Origin: Streptococcus phocae
Lineage (GTDB): Bacteria; Bacillota; Bacilli; Lactobacillales; Streptococcaceae
Length of the DNA stretch: 38,004 bases
Assembly (NCBI RefSeq): GCF_001302265.1
Contig: NZ_LHQM01000044.1
Location: 1-38,004 of the forward strand
Direction of reading: 5' to 3'
Part shown: piece by piece, positions 26,090-34,588 of the stretch
Layout of the letters: each line of letters opens with the position of its first letter
Position numbering within the stretch: the stretch's first letter is position 1
Notes under the pieces: model-generated
Database searches by the model: none
Seen by the model: the letters and a program-made list of their open reading frames with translations, nothing else
Told to the model about the DNA's origin: nothing
Made by a program: the position numbers and the translations under genes

Positions 26090-26878
26090 CTAGAGTTCTT
26101 TCCCTGCATAGCTAAAACGAATCTGTGGGAAATCCTTGGTTAAGTCCTTGTCTTGCATAAAGGCTTGGGCATCTTTTTTGACTTGAACCAGATCAATCCC
26201 TTGTATTTTAGCTGCGTACACACATCCACAATAACACTGGCGGTAAATGTCATACTCGTCACACATCTCAACCGACCTGCGATAACCATTGTTTTTCTTG
26301 AAATCACTAGGGAGGTATTTGGTGGTGTAAACTTTTTGCACGTCAATGCCAACGTCATTGATGGTTTTTGAGTTTTTATGTGGGCTAATGGTCAAGGCGC
26401 TCGCAAAATAGTCAAAGCCAAGCTCAACCGCTTTTTGTGCGGTCTTATCTAGTCGATAGTCAAAGCAAACCTTGCACCTATCGCCACCTTCTGGTTCTTC
26501 TTCCAAGCCACGAACCTTACGCACGTACTCATTAGGAACATAGTCTGCCTCAATAAAGGAAACCGACTGTCCGGTTTTTTCGTTGAAATCTGAAATAAAT
26601 TGCTGCGTGACATAGGCCCTACGATGATACTCGTCCTTAGGATGGATGTTGGAGTTGGCAAAATAGACCGTAATGTCTGCATATTGGGTCAAATACTCCA
26701 GAGTATAAGTTGAACACGGCGCGCAACAAACATGCATCAAAATCTTTGGCCTTACTGCTTCTTTGGCCCAGGACTTTGTCATTTGTTGCATGACACGGTC
26801 ATAGTTTATTTTCTGATTAGGATTCATCTTGTCTAGAATCTCTTGTAAATCAATCATCTCACGTCCACTTTCTTTCAT
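26090..26878 (-). CDS. queH: Epoxyqueuosine reductase QueH
   Basis: Iron-sulfur enzyme of the QueH (formerly DUF208) family, which makes the last step to queuosine in tRNA wobble positions and replaces QueG in many Firmicutes. The 262 residues show the ligand Cys motif HVCCAPCSTY (about 49-58), GGDRCKVCFDYRL (about 132-144) and the C-terminal YRQCYCGC. Two starts are possible: the ATG at 26878, and a second ATG at 26857. A TATAAT box at 26895-26890 ends only 11 bases before the first ATG, so its AGGAAG would not be in the mRNA; the second start may be the real one. Confidence 0.93.
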   Translation of the reverse strand: MKESGREMIDLQEILDKMNPNQKINYDRVMQQMTKSWAKEAVRPKILMHVCCAPCSTYTLEYLTQYADITVYFANSNIHPKDEYHRRAYVTQQFISDFNEKTGQSVSFIEADYVPNEYVRKVRGLEEEPEGGDRCKVCFDYRLDKTAQKAVELGFDYFASALTISPHKNSKTINDVGIDVQKVYTTKYLPSDFKKNNGYRRSVEMCDEYDIYRQCYCGCVYAAKIQGIDLVQVKKDAQAFMQDKDLTKDFPQIRFSYAGKEL

Positions 26879-26889
26879 CAGTTCTTCCT

Positions 26890-26898
26890 ATTATAGCA
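26890..26898 (-). promoter_or_regulatory. queH promoter, extended -10
   Basis: TGCTATAAT on minus (26898-26890). The expected transcript start (about 26883) is 5 bases before the first candidate ATG. Confidence 0.5.
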
Positions 26899-26963
26899 TA
26901 TCCATTTACAAGGTAAACCAGAAGAAAACTCAAAACCTTTCTTTACCTATTATCCGCTAGACC

Positions 26964-26985
26964 AAAAAAGCCCTAAAGGGCTTTT
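26964..26985 (-). terminator. Terminator after the ABC exporter operon
   Basis: Stem AAAAGCCC with GGGCTTTT (26966-26973 with 26978-26985), four-base loop, and a run of T residues on minus. It lies 4 bases past the stop codon. Confidence 0.88.
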
Positions 26986-26989
26986 AAGG

Positions 26990-28786
26990 TTATTCAAAAA
27001 CAAATTGATTATGGTAGAGCTCTGAATAAAAGCCTTTTTGCCGTAATAATTGGTGATGATTGCCCTGTTCGATGACCTTGCCATCTTTTAAAACAATAAT
27101 CTCATCTGCATTTAAAATGGTTTTAAGACGATGTGCAATGACAAAGCTGGTCCGTCCTGAAACAACAACCTCCATGGCTTTTTGGATTTTGCTTTCTGTG
27201 ACCGTGTCCACATTTGAGGTAGCCTCGTCTAAAATCAGAACCTGAGGGTCTGTTAACAGTGTCCGAGCGATAGAAATCAGCTGTTTTTGCCCTGTAGAAA
27301 AGACGTTGTCATCGTCAGAGACGTGCGTGTCATATCCGTCTGGTAAGGTCATGATAAACTCATGAATATGGGTTGCACGCGCAGCTTCTTCGATATCCTT
27401 TTGACTCGCTGTTGGTTTTCCAAAACAAATATTATCTGCGATAGTACCTGAAAACAAGACGGACTCTTGCAAAACAATCCCAACATTTTGGCGTAGGCTA
27501 TCGAGATCATAGTTTCTGATGTCTTGCCCATCAAAAGTAATGACACCCGAATCAACATCGTAAAAACGATTCAGTAGGTTCATGATTGTGGTCTTACCAG
27601 AGCCTGTTGGCCCCACCACTGCAACCATTTTGCCCTTGGGAGCCCAGATGGAAACATCAGATAAGACCTTTTGCCCTGGGAGATATCCAAAGTCGACATG
27701 TTTAATGGCAACGCCTTGGGTCAGGGTGTTGAAAAGAGGGGCGTTTTGAGGGCGTACCTCTTCTGGCTCATCAAGCATTTCCTGGATACGACTAGCTCCT
27801 GTAAATGCTAGTTGTAACTCACCCCAGCTAGAAGCAATCTGCATGATGGGTTGATAATACTGTTGCGAATACTGCACGAAGGTCACTACTAAACCAAGGG
27901 CAGCGGCTGATGACATTGACTTGTCATTAAGAACAATCGTAGACCCTAGAAAAATGACAACAGCCGTATTAATCAGGCTCATGCCATTCATCACTGGAAA
28001 AAGAAGCCCTGCAAACAGACGTCCCTTAAAGGTAGCTTTACGCACCTTTTCATTGTGCTCAATAAACCCTTCGATAGTTTCATCTTGAATGCCTTGAACA
28101 ATGACTGCTTTTTGTCCTGAAATGGTCTCATCCATATAAGCATTTAAGGCACCGACTTCTTTTTGCTGAATGTTGGTGTACTTACGCGCCAAGGTGACAA
28201 TGATGACTAAAAAAATCAAAGCAATTGGCGTTGACGCTACCGTTATCCAAGCAAGGCGAACATCTTGGCGGAACATCATCCAAACCAGACCAATATAAAG
28301 AGAGATATTGGTCAATACTTGAATCAAGGATTGGTTCATCGAATTTTGGATGTTATCCAAATCGCTAGTAAAACGAGATAAAATCGCGCCGTCCTTATGG
28401 CTATCAAAAAATGACACTGTTAAGCGTTCCATTTTTCCAAATAGCCCCTTACGCATGCGGTTAGTTGAATAAGAAATAATGCGTGTAAATAACAGACTAT
28501 ATATCAAATTAGCCAGCACGGTAAACAGATAGGTCAAAGCCAATTTGAACATTACCCCTGTAAAAGGGCTAAGTGAGGGTGCCACAAAGGCTTGACCCGT
28601 CGCTTGACTAATAGCCTTGGCTTGGTGATAGGTCTGTGCCCACTGGCCTAACTCTGCCAGAGATTGCCCTAAAAACACTGGAGCCTTGACCTGCAAGTAA
28701 GTTGCTGACACAATAGCGACTAGGATAAACAAAAATGAAAGCCGGTAACGTTTAACGTAAAACCAAAAAAATCTTGCTGTTTTCAT
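26990..28786 (-). CDS. ABC exporter subunit with canonical ATPase site
   Basis: Half-transporter of 598 residues: six membrane helices (about 10-330) fused to an ATPase domain (about 355-590). Walker A is GPTGSGKTT and Walker B with its catalytic Glu is LILDEATS. The signature reads FSTGQKQ, with Thr replacing the usual second residue of LSGGQ, and the H-loop is IAHRL. This pattern is typical of one half of heterodimeric multidrug exporters such as BmrCD, LmrCD or PatAB. It starts two bases after its partner, so they form one complex. The substrate cannot be told from sequence; MarR control suggests a toxic compound. Confidence 0.92.
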   Translation of the reverse strand: MKTARFFWFYVKRYRLSFLFILVAIVSATYLQVKAPVFLGQSLAELGQWAQTYHQAKAISQATGQAFVAPSLSPFTGVMFKLALTYLFTVLANLIYSLLFTRIISYSTNRMRKGLFGKMERLTVSFFDSHKDGAILSRFTSDLDNIQNSMNQSLIQVLTNISLYIGLVWMMFRQDVRLAWITVASTPIALIFLVIIVTLARKYTNIQQKEVGALNAYMDETISGQKAVIVQGIQDETIEGFIEHNEKVRKATFKGRLFAGLLFPVMNGMSLINTAVVIFLGSTIVLNDKSMSSAAALGLVVTFVQYSQQYYQPIMQIASSWGELQLAFTGASRIQEMLDEPEEVRPQNAPLFNTLTQGVAIKHVDFGYLPGQKVLSDVSIWAPKGKMVAVVGPTGSGKTTIMNLLNRFYDVDSGVITFDGQDIRNYDLDSLRQNVGIVLQESVLFSGTIADNICFGKPTASQKDIEEAARATHIHEFIMTLPDGYDTHVSDDDNVFSTGQKQLISIARTLLTDPQVLILDEATSNVDTVTESKIQKAMEVVVSGRTSFVIAHRLKTILNADEIIVLKDGKVIEQGNHHQLLRQKGFYSELYHNQFVFE

Positions 28787-28788
28787 TA

Positions 28789-30498
28789 CTAGTCCTCCTC
28801 CTTGCCTTTTTGTGTTTCATAAATTTCACGATAGGTTGCATTTGACGCAATTAATTCTGCGTGAGTCCCTTGGCCAATCAACTGACCATCGTCCAATACT
28901 AAAATCTTGTCTGCTTTAATCACTGATGCAATTTTTTGAGCCACAATCACAATGGTCATGTCCTTGAGCTCTTTTGCTAAGGCGTCTTGCACCAATTTTT
29001 CAGACTTGGCATCCAAGGCGGATGTTGAATCGTCTAACACCAAGAGTTTGGGTTGATTAATAATCCCACGTGCAATGGATAAACGTTGTTTTTGTCCTCC
29101 TGAAAAATTGTTGCCTCGTTCTTCGACTTGACTGTTGTAGCTAGCCTCCATACGGTCTATAAACTCACTAGCCTGTGCGATTCGAGCTGCATTTTCTAAT
29201 GCTAAATGGTCCGCAGAAGCATCTCCTTGACGAATATTTTCAGCAATTGTCCCTGAAAAAAGAGTGGCTTTTTGTAAAACAATTGATACTGTTTGCCTTA
29301 ACGTTTCCTGACTAAGGCTTGTTAGGTCCTTACCTCCTAGGAGAATGCGTCCTTTTTGAGGGTCAAACAAGCGGGGGATTAATTGCGCTATAGTTGATTT
29401 TCCTGACCCCGTCGCTCCCACAATACCAATCATTTGCCCTGGTTCCACGCTAAACGAAATGTCTTTTAAAGTAGGCTCACTCTCGTTAGGATAGGTAAAA
29501 CTGACATTGTCAAACACCAAGCTACCTGTTAAATCCTCCACTTGATGAGTTGTGAAGGTCATGGCAGGTTCGGTGTCTAAGATTTCATTAATCCGACGAA
29601 TAGAGGCAAATGCTCGACTGGCTTGCATTCCCATAAAGCCAACCATCATAATGGCAAAACTAATCTGACCCATATATGTCATAAATGACGCGATGCTTCC
29701 AATAACGGTTGGATCTGTTTTGACCATGCCAGAGATCAGAAAAATCGACACGTAAATAGCCAGATAAGAAACCAACATCAACCCAGGTTGCATCAATGAA
29801 AAGCCATAACCAATAAATAAATTCAGGTTTAATAACTTGTCAGAAGTTTCTTTGAAGATGTCATATTGTTGCGTTTCTTGAACAAACGATTTAACCACTC
29901 GAACACCGCGCAGATTTTCCTTAGCAATACGGTTGATGGTATCCATGAGTTGTTGAAAGATTCTAAACCGTGGAATCATTTGTCGCATAACCATCCCAAT
30001 AATCAGACCAATCAATAACACCATTACAACCAAAACCCACCACAACTCTGGCAAGGTACGAATGGCTAAAATAAAGGCACCAATAAAAATGAGTGGCAAG
30101 CGAAACAGTATTTGAAAAATCATCATCACCAAGTTTTGAATTTGATTGACATCATTAGTCATCCGCACAACCAGATTTCCCGCATTAAAGGCTTCAATAT
30201 TGGCATAGGAAAAACCTTGAATTTTTCGAAACGTCTGCTCACGTATATCCGCAGAAGCTCCTTGAGCAATTTTTGCTGACAAGACTGTGTTAAGAGCCCC
30301 TGCAACAAGTCCAATCCCTGCAATAATAACTAACCAATAGCCCACCTGCCCGATTCGGTTTTGGTCGTTTGCTATGACCGCTCCTAAAATCTCTTTGAGA
30401 AAATAGGGCTGTAAAAGAGCACTCGCAACCACGGCTCCTGTCATGAGTAATGACAAGGCTGCGTACCATTTGTAGCGCATAATAGCTGTTTTAAGCAT
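28789..30498 (-). CDS. ABC exporter subunit with degenerate ATPase site
   Basis: Half-transporter of 569 residues with six membrane helices (about 15-300) and an ATPase domain (about 325-565). Walker [10 protein letters not shown] and signature FSGGQKQ are canonical, but Walker B ends LVLDDSTS, with Asp in place of the catalytic Glu, and the H-loop His is replaced (IVAQKIAS). This is the hallmark of the non-hydrolysing half of a heterodimer. Its start overlaps marR by 8 bases and its partner follows by two bases, so all three form one operon. Confidence 0.92.
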   Translation of the reverse strand: MLKTAIMRYKWYAALSLLMTGAVVASALLQPYFLKEILGAVIANDQNRIGQVGYWLVIIAGIGLVAGALNTVLSAKIAQGASADIREQTFRKIQGFSYANIEAFNAGNLVVRMTNDVNQIQNLVMMIFQILFRLPLIFIGAFILAIRTLPELWWVLVVMVLLIGLIIGMVMRQMIPRFRIFQQLMDTINRIAKENLRGVRVVKSFVQETQQYDIFKETSDKLLNLNLFIGYGFSLMQPGLMLVSYLAIYVSIFLISGMVKTDPTVIGSIASFMTYMGQISFAIMMVGFMGMQASRAFASIRRINEILDTEPAMTFTTHQVEDLTGSLVFDNVSFTYPNESEPTLKDISFSVEPGQMIGIVGATGSGKSTIAQLIPRLFDPQKGRILLGGKDLTSLSQETLRQTVSIVLQKATLFSGTIAENIRQGDASADHLALENAARIAQASEFIDRMEASYNSQVEERGNNFSGGQKQRLSIARGIINQPKLLVLDDSTSALDAKSEKLVQDALAKELKDMTIVIVAQKIASVIKADKILVLDDGQLIGQGTHAELIASNATYREIYETQKGKEED

Positions 30499-30943
30499 GC
30501 GTATCTCCTCCTTTGTACATCTGTATGTTTTGTTTGAGTTGTGTTATGACTGCTTTGACTGTATCTAGGTCTTTTTTAGTGATATCTTTTAGAAAATACC
30601 CTTCCATCGCTGCCCGACATTCTTTGAGCAAGGGAATCTTTTGTCGTCCTGACTCTGTTAAGACCACTTGTTTATAACGTTTGTCCTCACGAGAGGCAAT
30701 CACTTGAATAAAGCCATTTTTTTCCATGCGCTTGACCAGATTACTCGTCACAGACTTAGATATTTGCAGCCGCTTTTCAATATCTTTGACAAATATTTCC
30801 TTGTTTTCGTGCTGCTCCAAAAAAACAAGCACATGCCCTTGAGGGCCTGCAAGGTGTTCAATATCATATTTTCTAGCCATTTCCTCACCGATTTGCTCAA
30901 TGTGATGGGTCAGTTCACGAAGATCAGCGATTAGTTTTGTCAT
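30491..30943 (-). CDS. MarR-family transcriptional regulator
   Basis: Winged-helix regulator of 150 residues. The DNA-binding segment is FVKDIEKRLQISKSVTSNLV (about 50-70), with the wing ASREDKRYKQVVLTESGR (about 83-100); helices at both ends form the dimer. AAGGAG lies before the ATG. It heads the ABC exporter operon, and a perfect inverted repeat fills the spacer of its own promoter. The simplest reading is a repressor of itself and the exporter, released by a ligand. Confidence 0.92.
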   Translation of the reverse strand: MTKLIADLRELTHHIEQIGEEMARKYDIEHLAGPQGHVLVFLEQHENKEIFVKDIEKRLQISKSVTSNLVKRMEKNGFIQVIASREDKRYKQVVLTESGRQKIPLLKECRAAMEGYFLKDITKKDLDTVKAVITQLKQNIQMYKGGDTHA

Positions 30944-30972
30944 CTGGTAACTCCTTAGTTTTCATGGTAACT

Positions 30973-31001
30973 ATAATAGTTCTCTTAAGAACTATTGTCA
31001 A
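30973..31001 (-). promoter_or_regulatory. marR-exporter promoter with operator in the spacer
   Basis: TTGACA (31001-30996), 17-base spacer, TATTAT (30978-30973) on minus. An 8-base inverted repeat ATAGTTCT/AGAACTAT with four-base centre (30976-30995) covers the whole spacer, a classic repressor site. Confidence 0.75.
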
Positions 31002-31107
31002 TTAAAAAGCTCTGATTTTTTAAATATCAGCCTTGCTTTTCCAAGCCATTTGGCATCAAAAAGCCCAAGACAGCCTAGCTTTTCTAATAGAGTTCGCTTT
31101 CTTCTTG

Positions 31108-31116
31108 TGATATAAT
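31108..31116 (+). promoter_or_regulatory. gpsA promoter, extended -10
   Basis: TGATATAAT, 30 bases before the gpsA ATG; the -35 is weak. Confidence 0.55.
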
Positions 31117-31146
31117 AAGGTGATTAGCTCTTAAAGGAGAACAAAA

Positions 31147-32163
31147 ATGACGAAACAAAAAATCGCTGTCTTAGGTCCTGGTTCTTGGGGAACCGCCCTG
31201 TCACAGGTCCTAAACGACAATGGCCATGACGTTCGATTATGGGGCAACACCCCCGAACAGATTGAGGAAATCAATACAACACATACCAACAAACGCTACT
31301 TTAAAGATGTGGTCTTAGCTGATAGCATCAAAGCCACCCTTGACTTAAAAGAGGCCTTGGCAGAGGTAGACGCCGTGCTGTTTGTGGTTCCAACTAAAGT
31401 AACCCGCCTTGTTGCCAAGCAAGTAGCTGAAACGCTTGACCATAAAGTTGTGATCATGCACGCTTCAAAAGGATTGGAGCCGGGTAGCCACGAGCGCCTC
31501 TCAACCATCTTAGAAGAGGAAATCCCTGCTCATCGACGCAGTGAAATCGTTGTGGTTTCTGGACCAAGTCACGCCGAAGAAACCATTGTACGAGACATCA
31601 CTCTCATCACCGCGGCATCTAAGGATTTAGAAACTGCTAAATATGTCCAAACCCTCTTTAGCAACCATTATTTTCGCTTATACACCAATACCGATGTAAT
31701 TGGCGTTGAAACAGCTGGTGCACTTAAAAACATTATCGCCGTTGGTGCTGGAGCCCTTCACGGACTGGGTTATGGTGACAATGCCAAAGCAGCCGTTATC
31801 ACTCGTGGTCTAGCTGAAATCACTAGATTAGGGGTCAAGCTAGGGGCTGATCCATTGACCTACAGTGGCTTGTCTGGTGTGGGGGACTTGATTGTCACAG
31901 GAACTTCTGTGCATTCACGTAATTGGCGTGCCGGTAATGCCTTGGGTCGTGGCGAAAAGCTTCCAGACATTGAGCGCAATATGGGGATGGTTATTGAAGG
32001 AATTTCAACCACAAAAGTAGCCTACGAAATCGCTCAAGAGCTAGGTGTCTACATGCCTATTACCACAGCTATTTATAAGGCCATCTACGAAGATGCCGAT
32101 ATCAAAGAAAGCATTTTAGGCATCATGTCCAATGAATTTCGTGCTGAAAACGAGTGGCATTAA
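31147..32163 (+). CDS. gpsA: Glycerol-3-phosphate dehydrogenase [NAD(P)+]
   Basis: Reduces dihydroxyacetone phosphate to sn-glycerol 3-phosphate, the backbone for membrane phospholipids and teichoic acids. The 338 residues have the Rossmann motif [13 protein letters not shown] (10-22), VSGPSHAEE near residue 138, the catalytic-domain stretch [12 protein letters not shown] with the active-site Lys, and GDLIVT. AAAGGAG precedes the ATG. galU follows 30 bases later on the same strand, so the two are probably one operon, ended by the terminator at 33088-33118. Confidence 0.97.
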   Translation: MTKQKIAVLGPGSWGTALSQVLNDNGHDVRLWGNTPEQIEEINTTHTNKRYFKDVVLADSIKATLDLKEALAEVDAVLFVVPTKVTRLVAKQVAETLDHKVVIMHASKGLEPGSHERLSTILEEEIPAHRRSEIVVVSGPSHAEETIVRDITLITAASKDLETAKYVQTLFSNHYFRLYTNTDVIGVETAGALKNIIAVGAGALHGLGYGDNAKAAVITRGLAEITRLGVKLGADPLTYSGLSGVGDLIVTGTSVHSRNWRAGNALGRGEKLPDIERNMGMVIEGISTTKVAYEIAQELGVYMPITTAIYKAIYEDADIKESILGIMSNEFRAENEWH

Positions 32164-32193
32164 GCACTATTTAATGAGAAAGAGAGCCTACTA

Positions 32194-33099
32194 ATGACCA
32201 AAGTTAGAAAAGCCATTATTCCTGCTGCAGGTCTTGGCACACGGTTTTTACCTGCTACCAAAGCCCTCGCCAAAGAGATGTTGCCTATCGTTGATAAGCC
32301 AACCATCCAATTTATTGTCGAAGAAGCCTTGAAATCAGGCATCGAGGAGATATTGGTGGTCACTGGAAAATCAAAGCGTTCCATTGAAGACCACTTTGAT
32401 TCTAATTTTGAATTAGAATACAACTTAAAAGTCAAGGGCAAAACAGAGCTGCTAAAACTAGTTGATGAGACCACTTCCATTAATCTCCATTTCATTCGTC
32501 AAAGCCATCCTCGCGGACTAGGTGATGCTGTCTTACAGGCCAAGGCCTTTGTTGGTAAGGAGCCATTCGTGGTTATGCTTGGAGATGACCTAATGGACAT
32601 CACAGACCCTGGTGCCAAGACCCTAACCAAACAGCTGATTGATGATTACGACAGCACCCACGCGTCAACCATTGCCGTAATGAAAGTGCCTCACGAAGAC
32701 GTCTCAAATTACGGTGTTATCGCCCCTCAAGGAAAATCAGTCAAAGGTCTCTACAGTGTGGATACCTTTGTTGAAAAACCAGACCCTAAGGATGCACCAA
32801 GCGACCTTGCTATTATTGGACGCTACCTACTAACGCCTGAAATTTTTAGCATCTTAGAAAACCAAGGACCCGGTGCTGGAAATGAAATACAATTGACCGA
32901 TGCCATCGACACGCTCAATAAAACACAGCGCGTTTTTGCTCGTGAGTTCAAAGGCAAGCGCTATGATGTTGGAGACAAGTTTGGTTTTATGAAGACATCG
33001 ATTGACTACGCCCTAGAGCACGCACAAGTCAAAGATGACCTCACCAACTACATTATCGAACTAGGTAAAAGACTCGCGTCAGAAACTAAAAAAAGTTGA
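32194..33099 (+). CDS. galU: UTP-glucose-1-phosphate uridylyltransferase
   Basis: Makes UDP-glucose from UTP and glucose 1-phosphate, used for glycolipids, wall polymers and the hyaluronan capsule. The 301 residues show the nucleotide-binding loop [20 protein letters not shown] (about 10-29), the VMLGDDLMD metal site (about 127-135) and the [10 protein letters not shown] and [11 protein letters not shown] stretches of bacterial GalU. In group A Streptococcus this chromosomal copy is also called hasC2, a paralogue of capsule gene hasC. Its TGA stop codon lies inside the left arm of the terminator hairpin. Confidence 0.96.
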   Translation: MTKVRKAIIPAAGLGTRFLPATKALAKEMLPIVDKPTIQFIVEEALKSGIEEILVVTGKSKRSIEDHFDSNFELEYNLKVKGKTELLKLVDETTSINLHFIRQSHPRGLGDAVLQAKAFVGKEPFVVMLGDDLMDITDPGAKTLTKQLIDDYDSTHASTIAVMKVPHEDVSNYGVIAPQGKSVKGLYSVDTFVEKPDPKDAPSDLAIIGRYLLTPEIFSILENQGPGAGNEIQLTDAIDTLNKTQRVFAREFKGKRYDVGDKFGFMKTSIDYALEHAQVKDDLTNYIIELGKRLASETKKS

Positions 33100-33118
33100 G
33101 CACATGCTCAACTTTTTT
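33088..33118. terminator. Bidirectional terminator shared by galU and the rhomboid gene
   Basis: A stem AAAAGTTGAGC with GCTCAACTTTT (33091-33101 with 33106-33116) has A and T tracts outside. The galU stop codon (33097-33099) and the stop of the convergent gene (33117-33119) both fall in or against it. Confidence 0.9.
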
Positions 33119-33800
33119 AACGCCATCCCAATAAACTATCTATCAAAATAAGCAATAATAAAACTAAATAACCTAAAAAAGCCAGAAACCGTTGCCCTTT
33201 TGAAAAAGGACTCTCGAGCAACTGATTGCTCAGAGCGATACCACCTAAAAACCCTCCTAGGATACCTCCCAAGTGCCCTGCCAGGCTAACATTTGGCATG
33301 AACAGATTCATCACTAAATTAAGACCAATCAAGGTTTGGTAGGTTTTCCCCAGAGCTTTTAGTGCTTGATTTTTCCCAAAAGCTCCTAACACGATAATCG
33401 CTGCAAACAGACCAAACAAGGAGGTCGAGGCTCCTGCCGCTACTGTGTTGGGGGTCGCCCATAAGGTTAAGGCATTCCCCATGACCCCTGACATCATGTA
33501 AAGTAGTAAAAACTGTCTGGATCCCCAGATGTCTTCAGCCATTTGACCGACAAAATAAAGGGTTAAGGCATTAACAAAAAAATGGCTAAAACCAATATGG
33601 ACAAAAATAGGGGTTACTAATCGCCAAAGCTCGCTCGGCATAGCTTTGACTGCTAACCCAAACATGCCTCCGAACTCATAAATAACTGGAGACGTTGTGG
33701 CCAGACTTCCATATAACACTTGCATCAATAGAAAAACAAAACTGGTCAAGATTGATAGAAATAAAGTAACTGGGTATCTTTTTAACATCATCATCTGCAA
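33117..33800 (-). CDS. Rhomboid-family intramembrane serine protease
   Basis: Membrane protease that cuts within or next to membrane helices. In 227 residues about six to seven helices are visible. The catalytic pair is present: Ser125 in GAGASTS-type sequence AAGASTSLFG (121-130) and His176 in AGHLGG, and the FVHIGFSHFFVN stretch (67-77) matches the family. It is therefore likely active. The start is a TTG with AAGGAG 5 bases upstream, overlapping the end of the formyl-THF ligase gene by 10 bases; ATG codons follow immediately. The same gene pair order is common in Firmicutes. Confidence 0.93.
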   Translation of the reverse strand: MQMMMLKRYPVTLFLSILTSFVFLLMQVLYGSLATTSPVIYEFGGMFGLAVKAMPSELWRLVTPIFVHIGFSHFFVNALTLYFVGQMAEDIWGSRQFLLLYMMSGVMGNALTLWATPNTVAAGASTSLFGLFAAIIVLGAFGKNQALKALGKTYQTLIGLNLVMNLFMPNVSLAGHLGGILGGFLGGIALSNQLLESPFSKGQRFLAFLGYLVLLLLILIDSLLGWR

Positions 33801-34318
33801 AATATCTCCTTGACTGCAATATCGTGGGTATGGGCCTCAAAATCTCGTAATTGGCAGTCATAAATCGTACTTATCGTATCGCCCTCATAATCGGCTAAAT
33901 ACCTGTCGTAATAGCCACCGCCGTACCCAATACGATAGCCTTTATTATTAAACACAACACCTGGCACATGAACCACATCAATCGCTGTTTTGGGCACTTC
34001 CAGAGAACTCCTTGGCTCTAAGACACCAAATGAACTCCGTTGCACATCTGTTGGTTGGTATGAGACAAAAATCATTTTTCCTTTTGGAAAAGCCTTTGGC
34101 ACTAAAATGGTTTTGCCATCTTTTTGCGCCTGATTGATAAGAAATTCGGTGTCATACTCGTGTGGCATGGCTAAATAAGTCGCTATTGTTTTTGCTTTTT
34201 GATAAGCAGAGCTTTCCACAAAATCAGCTAGCAAGGCTAAATCTTTTTGGCGTTTGACCTCTAGTTCCAAACCTTTCAATAACGGTAAAACGAGGTGTCG
34301 ATAGTCTTTTTTTAACAT
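33791..34318 (-). CDS. 5-formyltetrahydrofolate cyclo-ligase
   Basis: ATP-dependent enzyme that returns 5-formyl-THF to 5,10-methenyl-THF in one-carbon metabolism. From the ATG at 34318 it has 175 residues, the usual size. The N-terminal basic KKDYRHLVLP, YLAMPHEYDT, the ATP/folate loop VPGVVFNNKGYRIGYGGGYYD and the C-terminal region match the family. The frame runs back to 34354, but that extension passes through a TTGAAT/TATGAT promoter, so the ATG at 34318 is preferred. The -10 ends six bases before it, leaving no room for a leader. Confidence 0.93.
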   Translation of the reverse strand: MLKKDYRHLVLPLLKGLELEVKRQKDLALLADFVESSAYQKAKTIATYLAMPHEYDTEFLINQAQKDGKTILVPKAFPKGKMIFVSYQPTDVQRSSFGVLEPRSSLEVPKTAIDVVHVPGVVFNNKGYRIGYGGGYYDRYLADYEGDTISTIYDCQLRDFEAHTHDIAVKEIFCR

Positions 34319-34324
34319 GTCCTT

Positions 34325-34354
34325 ATCATAACACAAATACCAAACAAGATTCAA
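34325..34354 (-). promoter_or_regulatory. Promoter of the formyl-THF ligase gene, directly before the ATG
   Basis: TTGAAT (34354-34349), 18-base spacer and TATGAT (34330-34325) with TGT before it. The -10 ends six bases upstream of the ATG. Confidence 0.55.
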
Positions 34355-34377
34355 GGCAGACTCGCTGGACAGTTTTT

Positions 34378-34410
34378 ATTAAGAAAAGTTTAAGCTTTTT
34401 GCGCTATACT
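34378..34410 (+). promoter_or_regulatory. CiaR-type box and promoter of a small RNA
   Basis: ATTAAG-N5-TTTAAG (34378-34394) matches the CiaR consensus NTTAAG-N5-WTTAAG at every fixed position. It is followed after 10 bases by TATACT (34405-34410), the spacing seen in CiaR-activated promoters. There is no separate -35. Confidence 0.75.
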
Positions 34411-34416
34411 ATATGT

Positions 34417-34563
34417 ATCCTAAATAGCGGTTAACATCTAACCGTTGGAAAAATGAGGTTACCTTATTTTCCCTTTTCATAAATCTCCAAGATACCTTTG
34501 CTAAAAGGTGTCATCCTTTAGTTAAAAAAGCACTCTCTGTTATGTTAGCAGAGAGTGCTTTTT
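34417..34563 (+). ncRNA. CiaR-dependent small RNA (csRNA family candidate)
   Basis: The region has no ORF but a full transcription unit: a CiaR-type promoter, an expected start near 34417 and a perfect terminator at 34524-34564, giving about 147 bases. Three stem-loops precede the terminator: CGGTTA/TAACCG (34428-34444); an imperfect stem with arms GGAAAA and TTTTCC; and ACCTTT/AAAGGT. Pyrimidine-rich single-stranded parts (TTTTCCCTTTTC, AAATCTCC) could pair with ribosome binding sites, as known csRNAs do. The promoter and layout fit the streptococcal csRNA family; targets are unknown. Confidence 0.7.
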
Positions 34564-34564
34564 T
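34524..34564. terminator. Bidirectional terminator between the small RNA and the thioester protein gene
   Basis: A 16-base arm (34524-34539) pairs perfectly with 34549-34564 around a nine-base loop, with A and T runs at the ends. It ends the plus-strand small RNA and can end the minus-strand surface protein mRNA, whose stop is 25 bases away. Confidence 0.9.
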
Positions 34565-34588
34565 GATAAGAAGACAAATCACTTTGTC

